The notes beneath the pieces are model-generated. The model made no database searches. It saw nothing but the letters and a program-made list of their open reading frames with translations, and was not told where the DNA came from. Source: Cynocephalus volans (taxonomy: Eukaryota; Chordata; Mammalia; Dermoptera; Cynocephalidae). From it: a stretch of DNA of 64,000 nt. Both the position numbers and the translations under genes were made by a program. This document shows, in pieces, positions 25,101 through 37,100 of the stretch (its first letter is position 1; each line of letters starts with the position of its first letter). Location: NCBI RefSeq assembly GCF_027409185.1, contig NC_084463.1:158449869-158513868 (forward strand), read 5' to 3'.

Positions 25101-28100
25101 TCACTTTAGCATAACTTAAATGTTTTACTGTATGACAGATCTGTGCTGAAATATAATGGTGAAAAAAATTGGGACATTTCAGGACTTAATTTTCTAGCAA
25201 GGCATAATAAAAATTATTTGTATTACACTTTACAAGATGATTTCATATTTATTATAAAATATATATTATGTTATCCTGATAACTATGTGACAAACTTATT
25301 ACCTCTATTTTGGAGATAAGGAAACTAACAGTTAAAGTAATACACCCATTTTCACAGTGATTAAGTTATGATTCAAAAATATCTTTTGACTCCAAAACCT
25401 GTGTTCTTTCCATTATACTATGTTCCTTCTTTCAGCCGTAGAGGACCTTTTAGTTTATTAACATACTATATAGGAAATGTTAATAAACATAAATGACCAA
25501 CATACAGCTTTGAATGAGAAGAATCCAAAAGTTCTTTAATTTACTTGTCATACCAAAAATTATTCTGTCTTGGATTAGAGATCTTCTGGGTAACATCATT
25601 TAAAAAATGTTTATACTTGGATCATTATTAGCATTAATATTAGGTAATTTCCATTTTAGAAATTTCCTTTTAAAAAGCTGCTCAATTATCCTCACATTTG
25701 CATTTTGTTAAGCTAAATAAAATATTCTATGATTTTTTCTTCTTAACATTAGCTATTTTATAAAACCATTGTCTCTCCAATCAGTTAACAAATTCTCAAA
25801 TATGATACCTTTTATTTATTGTGTATTGCTATTGTACTAGGTTCTTTAAAAGGTGCTTGGCATTCATTAATCATAATCTGTCTGAGAAATGCCCCTTTTT
25901 TGAAAAGAATCTGTTAATAAAGTTAGTTTGCAACTTCCTATTTTAAAAAAATCAGTGTAATTATTTTCTAATTCTCTTTTTCTGATCTAGACTTCTAAAG
26001 CACAAGAAACACATAGCTCTGATCAAAGAGAAATCTTCAAACTGCAAAATATCATTAAGGTGAGTCAGATTGCTGATTTGCAGTTGCTATTATACATCTA
26101 AAATCTTATTAATAGCATAAGCGTATTGTATTAGTCTGTTTTGTATTGCTATAACAGAATACTTGGAACTGGGTAATTTATAAAGAAAATGAAATTTATT
26201 GCTTACAGTTTCTGAGGCTGGGAAGTCCAAAGTCCATCTGATGGTGGCGACAGTGACCCAGGGGTCTCACATTGCAAGATGGTGGAAGCAGAGAGAGCAG
26301 AGAGAAAGACAGACTCTCCTCTTCTTTTTAAAGCCCTCAGAACCACACCCCTGACCACAATTTCTAATCCATTCCCTCCAGCGTGGTCCTACAATCCAAT
26401 CACCTCCTCAAGGCTCCACCTTTCTATTATCATAATAGGATTTCCCACCCTCTTAACAGTCACAGTGTGGGCTAAGTTTCTAATACATAAAACTTGGGGG
26501 ACACAATTCAAACTTCAGGGAGTTTTGGGGGGACGTAATTCAATCCAGTACATTCCACCTCTGGCTCCCCCAAACTCATGTACTTTTCACATACAAATAC
26601 ATTCATTTCATCTCCAAAGTCTTAACTTGTTTCAACACAAATGTCCAAAGTTCAAAGTCCCATCTGTGAAATTCAAAACGAGTTATCTACAATGGTGGGA
26701 CAAACAAAGGGTACATATTCCCATACGAAAAGGAAAAAATAGGCCAAAAGAAAGGTGTGACAGGTCCCAAACAAGTCCGCAACCCAGCAGGGCAGGCATT
26801 AAATCTTACAGCTGGTGAATCATATACCTTGATTCCATGTTCGGTGTCCTCTGCATGCTGGTGTGCAGGTTGTGTCCCCAAGTCCTTGGGCAGCTCTGCC
26901 CCTATGGCTTTCCTGGTTGCAGGCCACACTTCAGCTCTACCAGGCTGGGGTTCCACTTTGGTAGGTCCACAGGTCTGGGGCCTCCATGGTGGTCCCGCTC
27001 TCCTGGCTCCAGTAGGCATGGAGCTTTTGGGGTTTTTCTGCTGCAACTCTGACCCCACATTTCCACTTAGCATTTCTCTAGCAGACTCACTGCAGTGAAT
27101 CTACTCCTATGACAGATCTCTTCCTGGGGCTCCCAGACTTTTCCGTACATCCTCTGAAATTGGGGTGGAGACTCCCAAACCTCCTCAGCTCTAGCATTTT
27201 GCAAACATGCAGACCTAACACCCTGTATATGCCGCCAAGGCTTCCGGCACGTTTCTTCTAAACCTGCAGGTCCAGCTACACCTGGGGTCAATTTAGTGAT
27301 GGCTGCAGCAGCCGCAGCAGCCAAATCAGCCAGGGTGCTGGTGCTGGCAGCAGCTTCCCGAGATGGCCCTGGGCAGTGAGCCTCTGGAGGGTGCCTCAGG
27401 CCTGTTAGTAAAAGTCTCAGTTATGAAATTATATTTGTTTATTTTTTAATATTTTGTATCCTCTATTTTTTATGACAAGTAAGGTATATAAAAATCTCTT
27501 CCGAAAATCTTTTTTTGTGTGTGTAATTCTGTGTGGCTGGCCACAGGGATCCAAAATCATTTGTTAGTTAGTTTATATTTCATAAGTCTCTACACTCGAC
27601 TGTATCTCATAAAACTATATTAAAACAGAATTCCAAGGCTGTTGAAGTTTCAAGATTTAAGATTAAATGCTATTGACAACATAAAATGCTAATATTATTC
27701 ATTGTAAATAATTATTTTTACTTTATTGTTAAAATACTTTATTGCTACTTTGTGTCAATTATATTTCTTTTAAGATAATTCTTAGTTACATATATTTATT
27801 GTGTCAATGAATTGTTTTCAGTGTCTAAATTATTGTCAGATACAGAATTTTTAGTTTTTGCTTTTATTATTATTATTTTTAAAAAAAATTTTTTTGAGTC
27901 AAAATTGATTATACATATTTTTGGGGTTCAATATTGAGATATGTTGATGAAATCAATATTATTATATATTGTTATATATTGTTATATATTATATATTGTT
28001 ACAAATCCTAATTATTCTTTATGCCCCTTCTCCAATCTTTCCCCATCCCCCTCTTCCTCCCCCTCCCCCCTCTAATTGCCCTAGATTTCTTCTCTCCCTC

Positions 28101-31100
28101 TGAAAGAATAATGGTTACTTTGTTGATTTGTTGCCTAGATGATCTGTCCAGTGCTGACAGGTGTGATCAGGTCCCCCAATATTATCATAGTACAGATGCT
28201 TCCTCTGTCACTCTGGAATGGGCTTTGTGGAGAGAGACATCTTCCTCCTTTCTTTATGTCTGTTGGTGACTCACCTTGTGTCAGTGCACTCCAGGGGCTG
28301 GCGGACCATCTGTGTGGTGGTTGTGGTGTCCAGCTGCTTTGCCAGTAGCCATGGTTATTTTAGTGGCTGTGGTGGGCCATCACATGGAGGTGATGTTTTT
28401 GGCATGCTCCTTGGTGCTGGCAGTGTGCCTGGTTGTGGGGAGTGTCTGGTCCCCATCTTCATGCCTTGGGTCCCCGCCTCCATGTCTCAGGTCACTGGGT
28501 GGGCCCCGAGGCACTGGCACAGTGTGCCTGGTTTTGGGAGGGGGGCCCAGTCCCCTTCTCCATGCCTCAGGTCCCTGGGCAGTCCCGGAGGGGCTGGCAC
28601 AGTGTGCCTGGTTGTGGGAGGGGGTCCGGTCCCCAGCTCCATATGCCGGGTCCCTGGGTGGGCCCCAAGATGCTGGCACTGTATGCCTGGTTATGGGTGG
28701 GGGTTGCGGTCCTCTTCTCCATGCCTCAGTTACCTGAGTGGGCCCCGAGGTGCTGGTGGCATGCCTGGATGTGGTAGTGGGGTCCTGTTCCTGCCTCGAA
28801 GGCTCAGGTTCCCAGGTGGGCCCCAAGGCACTGGCTGTGTGAGTGGGTGTGAGTGGAGGTCCTGTCCCTGTCTCCATGCCTCATGTCCCCAGGCAGGCCC
28901 CAATGCACTGCTGGTGTGCCTGGGCTGGAACTATTATTTTGTCCTTTGCTTACTTCTAAAATGGGGGAACTTCCTGTGGGAACCAGTACTTGAACTCTGT
29001 GGTTGAGCTGAATTGATGCTTTGCTGCTGTTTCCCTAGGGAAGGCTTTTTGTGCAGCTCAGGGATTAATGGTTGACCTTAAAGGTACTTCCAGCTCTCCA
29101 GAGACCTGGTGCACCTGGGCTGTGTAGAAACTCTGACCTGGGCCTGAGTTTTTTCATCAAACTGCACCCCCTGCAATTCTGCATTCCCAACCAGTCTCCT
29201 CTGAGTGGTCCTGCGCTGATTGGGGGGGCTGATTGGCTGTCCTTCCTGTGTCCCAGTGTTCTCCTGGTGAGCCTGTCTTCCCCACCACCCATGCTTCAAA
29301 CACTTCCCATGGGATGGGCCATGCACCGGTCCCTCGCGATAACTCACTGGCCTCTGAATGGCTCCCATTTTTCAGCTGTTCTAGCTCCTCACTCCTGTGT
29401 GGGTCCACAGGAACACTATTAATGGTCTTGCTGTCCTGGGGGCCACCAAGGCCCTCTTTCCACCTGCTGCTTCCAAGTAACTCCATCTGAAGGGCACAGC
29501 TGTGGCTTCTGCTGGCTCCTGCTCCATGCACTTGGCAGCTTAAGCATTAAAGCAGCGATGACCTGAAATTCTCAGAGCAGTTTTTTCTTTCTCTCATTGT
29601 GGTTTCTCCCACATTCATGAACTCCATAGGTCTCTCCTCCTCTTCCCATGAGATCCAGTGGCCCCAGCTTGGCTGATGTTACATTTTTATAGTTCTAAAT
29701 TGGTTGAATTGTGGGAGAGAGTGACGCTGGTGACTATCTATTCTGCCATCTTGACTGGTACTTACTGCTTTTATTATTATTACAACACTTGTTTAGGTGG
29801 ATTCCAAAGTCTGACCTGTGTTTGAATGTTCATTGTGCTATTTACCATCTGTGTTACTTTGGGCAAGTTACTTAACCTTTCCAGGCTTCTGTTTTATCAT
29901 CAGTAAAGTAGATGTCATCATAATACCTACCTTGTAGGACTGTTTTGAGGTTTATATTATATTATATTATATATTTATTTATTTATTTGAGGTTTAAATA
30001 TAAAGCTGTCAGCCCAGTGCTGGCACATAAATAAGTGCACAGGATTAAGAATGGAAGTAGAAGCTAATTTATAGATTAGGATTCTTGGTCAGCAGCAAAA
30101 ACTATCTCTAGCCAAGTAAAGGAAAAGAGGATTTACTGGAAGGACCTGGTGTAGTCCATCCATAGGACTGGAGGAAGAGATGAGCATTCTGGCCACAGGA
30201 GTAGGGACGGTGTCAGGAATCTAGGTAGTGGGATACAGCAGACAGACTCTTGAAGGGGCAGCTATCATAAAGCTTCCTGTCCAACCAATTTCTCTCTTTC
30301 GAGGACTCAGCTCAAGATCTAGGTTCCTGGGAGAGACACTGGTCTTCTCAACTTGGGTAGCAAGGCACGTTGGTTGACAATTTGGAATTCCCATCAAGAC
30401 TGGTAGATAGAAAGGCTGAGTGAGAGGATGGGGATAGTAGGATAACAGATACAGATTGGCCAGAGGGTTGATAGCTGGCATTGGTGGAATATGTCATTAG
30501 GAAAAGATATTTTTGCTTATCTTTTGTTACAGTGTTTTCTTGCTGGTGTTCCCTCTTTAAAAGTAGAAAAACTGTTTTTAAGGCCTAAGAAGGGAAAGGG
30601 TGTAGTCTTTCAGAATTGTTCTAATTTGGGGCCTGTGTTTAAATTTTTTTCAGCCTCGACATATTCAGAGAATTATTTTTAATAAAATGGACTTTTGGAC
30701 AACAGTAAAATAAATAGCTTAGGTAAATTTATTGATCATAAACATGGTTAACTTTGTTTTTATTTTTTAAGGAACTTAAAGAGAAACGAAGTCAGGAAAT
30801 TAATGACCATCAACATGAAATGTCAGTACTGCAGAATGTACATCAACAGAAATTGACACAAATGCGTCATCAGTATCGAGAGGAATTAAGCTACTTCCAA
30901 GAACAAATTGAAGAACTCAATAACCTCTTCGAAGAAGGTTCTTAGTTTTATTAATTTAACATTTTAGATGACATACTTAAATGACAATTCTAGCACTCTG
31001 AGACCAGGACACTGCTAGAAATTTGCACTAAGTTCTAAAGAATGAGTAAATGACTAGCTCTGCTTGTCTGCCAGAAATTTGCTATGGCACCACTACTTTC

Positions 31101-34100
31101 AAGATTTTGCAAAAATGGAAAGGCCCTTTTGCATTTGTGGTAAATAGTTATAATTCATAGATTTGGTTTTGCATTGTTTGGTGGTCATATTTTACTTTCT
31201 TTCAAACTAAAATTCAGGTATGTAGGTTTTTTAGTAGTTGATTCAAATCCTATGTTTCCCCAACTTTTTATTTATTTAAACATGCTTAATTTAGTATAGT
31301 AATTTAATTTTTCTTTTTAAGCTTTTCAAGTTCTAAACTCTTAAATCTTAGTTGTAAATAGCAAGCTATTTACTTCTTGATTCTTAACATTGATATCGTT
31401 GACTTTATATTTTAAGTGGCTCAGGAGTTACAGGAACTGATCACTCTAAAATCTATGAGATGCAAAAAAATGATCCAAGTTCTACAAACTGAAAAAATGG
31501 AATCTACAAAGAAAATTGAAGAACTTGAGGCTAAAATAAAAGACCTAAATGCAAAATTATCCTCTGCAGAAAATGACAGGGATGTTTTAAGGAGAGAACA
31601 AGAACAACTAAATGTGGAAAAGAGACAAATGATTTCAGAATGTGAAAGTTTGAAACTGGATTGCAGTACATTGCAATCTTATGCTGTGAAGCAAAGTGAT
31701 TGTGTGACAGAAAAGGAAAGAATTCTTCCACAGAGTACATCAGTGGAAGAAGTGGTCACACTACAGCAAGCACTGCCTGGTATAAAATGTGTGGAGCTTA
31801 TTTCAGACTGGTATTTCATTGCACACTAGTTGTTTTTAAACACTTGAATAAATGAATCCTTCTTGGAAATGGAGTATTCATGGAAACAACTTTGAATAAT
31901 TTGAGAATTGCTTGGTTTGGATTCAGTGCCATAGTTAATAATAGATCACAGACAGGAATTTTCTACTAAAAATGGTTAAGTATTGGCTTGGTGTTTTTCA
32001 ACCTACCTTCATTATCCTTTTATTTACATGTAACTCATTGATTTAGGAGGCCATGCAGATATCTGAGAAAAGTTTATGTACATTGACATTTTTGGGAGGA
32101 GGTAAAGGTCTGTTTCTTGTAATCTATATTGAATACTTCCTGTAACTCATCAGGGCCCAAACCCTCCAGTTAAGGAATGCAGTCTTTCTTCTTCAAAATC
32201 TGTTGGTACCTTTTGAAATGATCTCCTACATCGAGCAAAGGCCTGAGTAATAAAACCATAGATCTTCTGCCATTTTCCATGCTGAAGATGATATTTATAG
32301 TATTGGATGAAATACACCAGTATGCATTCATGGCAGGAAAACATAATGGGAACTCTTCCGCTGAAAAGATGCATTTCATTTTGCACTTTGTCCTTCTCTC
32401 ACACTATCAACTCTCACTTTTTGAACTCACACATTTATGCTCTGGAGGTTTCCAGTCCTTGTGTGCCTGTGACCCCCCACATCTGTATCCCTCAACCAGT
32501 TGTTTATCATGAATTCCTGATCTGTATGGCCAGTTCTGTATATATCAGATGGATTTTCAAACTAAAGTTAAGTTTAAAGTAAAGCCACCGTGTCCTTTTC
32601 CGCCTCCTCTTCCTTTCCCTACCTTAGTGATTGGTAGCATTTTCCAGTCTCCCAAAACAGAAAGCTAGAAGTCATCACCTAGCAAGACCCATAGGTTGTT
32701 TCCTTAGCTTTTCTCTGATTCAGTGATATTTTGGGATTGTATGCCATAGGAGCTCTAGGGTTTCTCACAGGTTCATCAGTCCTGGGAGCTGCCATGCAGG
32801 CAAAGTGCAGTGGGATTCTGGACTTCTTTCTCAGTTGGCTTCAATCGAAGTAGCTCTGCTCTTTTAAAAAAAAATTATTTATCTATCATGTTGGGTGATC
32901 TATATGAGTTTCTTTGCTTAAAAAACAAACCTACTGCCCTAGACTTTCTCCTTTTTTCCATTTTTGTTGCCATGGAATTACTTCAGCCAATCATAATTGC
33001 TTTTTGCCTATGTTAACTATAACAGATCTCTTAGTGGAGCAGGATAATATAGTGGTTGAGAACCTGACTGGGTTGGAATACAGCTCTATCGCTAGCTAGC
33101 TGACCTGGGACAAGTTAGTTAACATCTTTTTGCCTTGGTTTTTTCACTGACAGGGTTGAGATAATAATAGTAACTTCCTTATAGTGGTTGTAGTAGTAAT
33201 GAGGATTATAAGAGTTAGTTACTAGCTGCACATTCTCTTTAGAACAGTGTCTGGCCAATAGTGTGATAAAAGCATTAGCCATTTTTATTCTCTGGTCTCT
33301 ATGATTCCTTCTTCAATCCATTTTTTTTCCATTCTGCAGCCAGAATAAGTTTTCAGAAATGAAAAGCAAGTTATTCCCTTGCCTTTACCTTTTTTTTATT
33401 TGGTTGCTGACTGGTTTGGGGATCTGAACCCCTTGACCTTGGTGTTACCAGCACTGTGTGACAACCAACTGAGCTAACCAGCCAGTCCTTAACAGTTGTA
33501 GTCTCCCATGTGGGAAGATTTAGTTTTAATTCTTTAATTTATTTTTTGGGCCCCTGGTCAGTATGAGAATCCAAACCCTTGACCTTGGTGTTCTAATACC
33601 GTGCTCTAACTAACTGAGCTAACTGGCCAGCCCCCATTCCCATGTTTTTAGTACTTTGTGGCTCCCTGTGAACTTCAGGATGAAGTCTAAACTTCTTCAT
33701 TGGACATGTAATGTCCATCATGATCTGGTCCCTGTCTGCCTCTTTTGTTTCCACTCTTCCCATTCTCCTCACATTCTGAGCATTAGTCATATTGAACTTT
33801 CTATAGCTTCTCAAACCAATAGTGTTGTGTCTTTGCTCTGTTGCCTTTGCTGGTTTCTCTGTGTGGACTGTTGCCATGTTTCTTTTAGAAAACTCTTACT
33901 ATTTTGATTCAGTATGGGTATTACCTCAACTGGGAGGTACCTAGCACTGCCACTTCCCTGGCCCCATTGGCTTCCTCTAGTCTGGATTAGGTGTTTGCCT
34001 TTTTTTCTCTCATAGCACCTTGTACTCACTGTATCACACTGTATTGAAATCATGGATTCACTAGTTTTCCTTCCCCTCTGATTTGTAAGATCTTTGAGAG

Positions 34101-37100
34101 CAAGTACGAAATTTTTACATCTTGTGGTCTAGCACCTGGCCTCATGGTAAATGTTCAGTATTTCTTTGAATGAATGTCAAATGTATTACCTCAGCTGAAC
34201 TCATGGTACTGTCTTTGTGTTCCTCTTCCAGAATCTCTTCTATTTATGGATCTATCTATACTATGAGATTGAATGGTCTTTTTACCAATAGACATGTCTA
34301 AATCACTTTAGAAAATTGATACTATTGTATTGTTGTGGTATAAATATATATTTATTGCTTTTAAGGTTTTTTTCCCTTCAGTCTTAGACCTTATGCTGTT
34401 TTCTGCTACCCAAACTAATTAACTCATTTTGAAATGTAGTTGTTAGTATTTTTATCAAGGTGATAACTTATGACTCATTCAGAATACAATCATAGTTCTT
34501 ATACTTTTCCATAGAATTGGATTTAAAAAATTTTTTGGTTTTTTTGTTTGTTTTTTAAAAGATGACCGGTAAGGGGATCGTAACACTTGACTTGGTGTTA
34601 TCAGCACCACACTCTCCCAAGTGAGCCATGGGCCGGCCCTTAACATGGCTTTTAGCTGGCATTCATATTATGATTTCTTTGGTATAATCAAAATAGAAAT
34701 ACAAAACAACAAAAATGTGCTTCACTTGGAACTGTTAGCACTTGTTAATTAAGCTTATAAATATACTTTGTTTTAATTGGGTTGCATTTCTTAGTTTAAT
34801 ATAGGATGTCATAAGTTATTTGAAATTATTTTAATGTCAGGTTCATTTGTTGTTTTTACAGATGCTGGTGAAAATGAAATGAGACTGAATAGTTTAAACC
34901 AGGTAAACTCATTTTAAGTGAGACAGTTTTGACATTGGTGTACCAAGAAAAAGTATTTTGATTTATTATAGGTGCTTATTTTTTTTTCACAAATTCATGT
35001 GAATTTACCCTAAGAACTTTTATTTCCATGATTTTATGTTTGCTGGTTAATAAATCACAAATTGACACAATTGAAAAAGTTTCATGATTGAAAAATACAG
35101 GTATATCTTTTTGAAGATTAATTTGACAAATGTTCTGTGTGTAGAGACAGTGGAAGCAGATCCTATACCGAAGCGAGGAGTGCATTTTGATTTTTCTTGT
35201 TGAATTTGAGGAGTTGTTTCTATTTTTCATAATTACAAGTTATTTTGTAAATAAGTAAAAATAAATGTATGTATATATTTTAATGTAATATAGAGATTTA
35301 TAAGAATGTCTAAAATGAGTGGCTTTTAAGATGGTTCAATGTTGAATTCTTCTAATTTTTACATATCACTAAAAAAATTAGAAACACAGTTACATAGTTT
35401 GCCTGCTTTTTTTGTAAAATGGAAATTTCTTGTTATCTGAAAACACTGTTTTAACATTTTTGTAGGATAACAATCTCACTGAAGACAATGTGAACCTTAA
35501 ACAGTTTGTCCAAGTTTTAGAAAAAGATAATTCATTACTGAGCCAAGAAAAGGTGGGTGTTGTAAGAATTGGGGCAGAATTAAAATGATGTGTGTATTAT
35601 AGTTTACAGCTAATGTCCAGTTTATATCAAAACTGAGAGTCCTCTGGATAAAGCTGATCTCATTGATGCTTGTCAGGCCTTGGTGAAATACCTGGACAAG
35701 GTTAAGAGTATGAGAGACTGGCCAGAGTTTATGTTTATAGATAAGCCAATACGCACACAGACGTGAGCAGAAAAGATAGGTGCAGGCCCTATTTTGGTTT
35801 CTGATGAATGCCTGACAGCAGCAACATACATGGGTGGGTCGAGAGGTCTGGAGGGCCATACTGTGATAACTGTAGCTACTGCTTATGTGCTCCAGAGTGT
35901 GTCCATTGTGGTGGACAGGATTTCTTTGTGGTGAGCAGTTAAGAGGGACAGTTTCAGTGGTAGAAGTAGGGTCTTTCTTGTATATGTTGGTAGCAGGGAT
36001 GGAATTCTTGGGATTACAATTCTGTATGGGGAGAGGTATTCTTAGGTCTGTACCACGTGATGGTAATTCCTTGGCTAAGACAGATGCTTAAACATGGGAC
36101 ATTTGTAAGCTGGTGTTAAATTAAAGGCCAATGTCTGGATTCAATTTAAATTTTTAATTTTTAAAAGTAATACATGTTTACTGATATGTGTATTCAGTAA
36201 TACTCATACATACTGAAAAACTTCAGACAGTACGAGTGGAGTATCCTTTGCTTGGCCTTTCCCAGAGGTGATCTCTTTTACTGCTTTCTGTTATATCTTT
36301 TCAGACTATATCTATGCATGTATGATTTTATATATAAAGAGATTTTAAAAAATATGTGTCAGCATACTAAAAATATTGTTCTCACATACCTTAACATTAT
36401 ATTCTCAACATCTTTCTACATTAGTATATAGGCAGTGTTTCTCAAAGTGGGTGCTATTGGCATTTAAGTGAGAAGATTCTTAGTTGTGTGCACTGTCCCG
36501 TTCATTGTAGGATCTTTGCCAACACTTTTTATATACCCACTAAATGCCAGTCACTTTTTAAATTACTATATTATAAATGAGGTTATTTCAAAAAGTTCAT
36601 AGAAAGATTCATATTATCTTTTAATTCTGTTCTGCTAATTTTTTGAAGTAGCATCATATATTTTCTCTGTTCTGTTTCTGCTCCCACTGTATTCTGCAGT
36701 TTATCTGACTGGTCTAGGTATATTTTATAGTTTGCAGACTCTCTGCACATATTTGGTAGGGCCTGTAACATTTTCATGATATTCTTGGATTCTGTAGATA
36801 TTCTCGATAGCTGTTTCTCCTTTCTTTTGATGTTAAGTAGTCCATTCTAACTATTCCTTGAATTGTGCCTGCTGTGGGTCTGCTTACTGATAAGAGATAC
36901 CGGAAGACACCAAGGTGGAGGGTTCAATCCCTGTACAAACCAGCCACCAAAAAAAAAAAAAAAAAAGAATGCCAAAAGTACCTGCAAAGCTGTATGTCCT
37001 CTTAAGATCTACCTGAAAAAAATGTGTGGTTCTCCTAATTGAGCAGATAACAGACAGTAGAAAGATGTGAGAGAATGCTGTTTTCATCTTCCAGTTATAT

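Larger units (their letters stand above)
24047..25990 (+). other. TRIP11 intron 4
   Basis: It contains a MER5A-like hAT MITE (24884-25064) and a MIR (about 25195-25430). The remainder is AT-rich with nothing recognised. Confidence 0.6.
26060..30771 (+). other. TRIP11 intron 5
   Basis: It holds a MaLR-type LTR and adjoining unclassified sequence (26130-27420), the full-length composite VNTR element copy B (27876-29765) and a MIR (about 29795-30050). The rest is unrecognised. Confidence 0.6.
31780..34861 (+). other. TRIP11 intron 7
   Basis: It holds a MIR (about 33038-33280) and three minus-strand tRNA-derived SINEs (33391-33488, 33541-33633, 34540-34640). The remainder is unrecognised. Confidence 0.6.

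Noticed and set aside
26279..26818. A 179-codon open frame
   Set aside because: It crosses the MaLR LTR and adjoining repeat sequence and has no protein-like motif.
28395..28925. A CRISPR-like or satellite array
   Set aside because: Units are directly adjacent, 78-80 bp, with no unique spacers, and sit inside a retroelement of a mammal.
28218..29006. A 262-codon plus-strand open frame across composite element copy B
   Set aside because: It runs through the GC-rich VNTR in the antisense direction. Its Gly/Cys/Trp-rich repeats follow the 78-80 bp unit, so it is a composition artefact.
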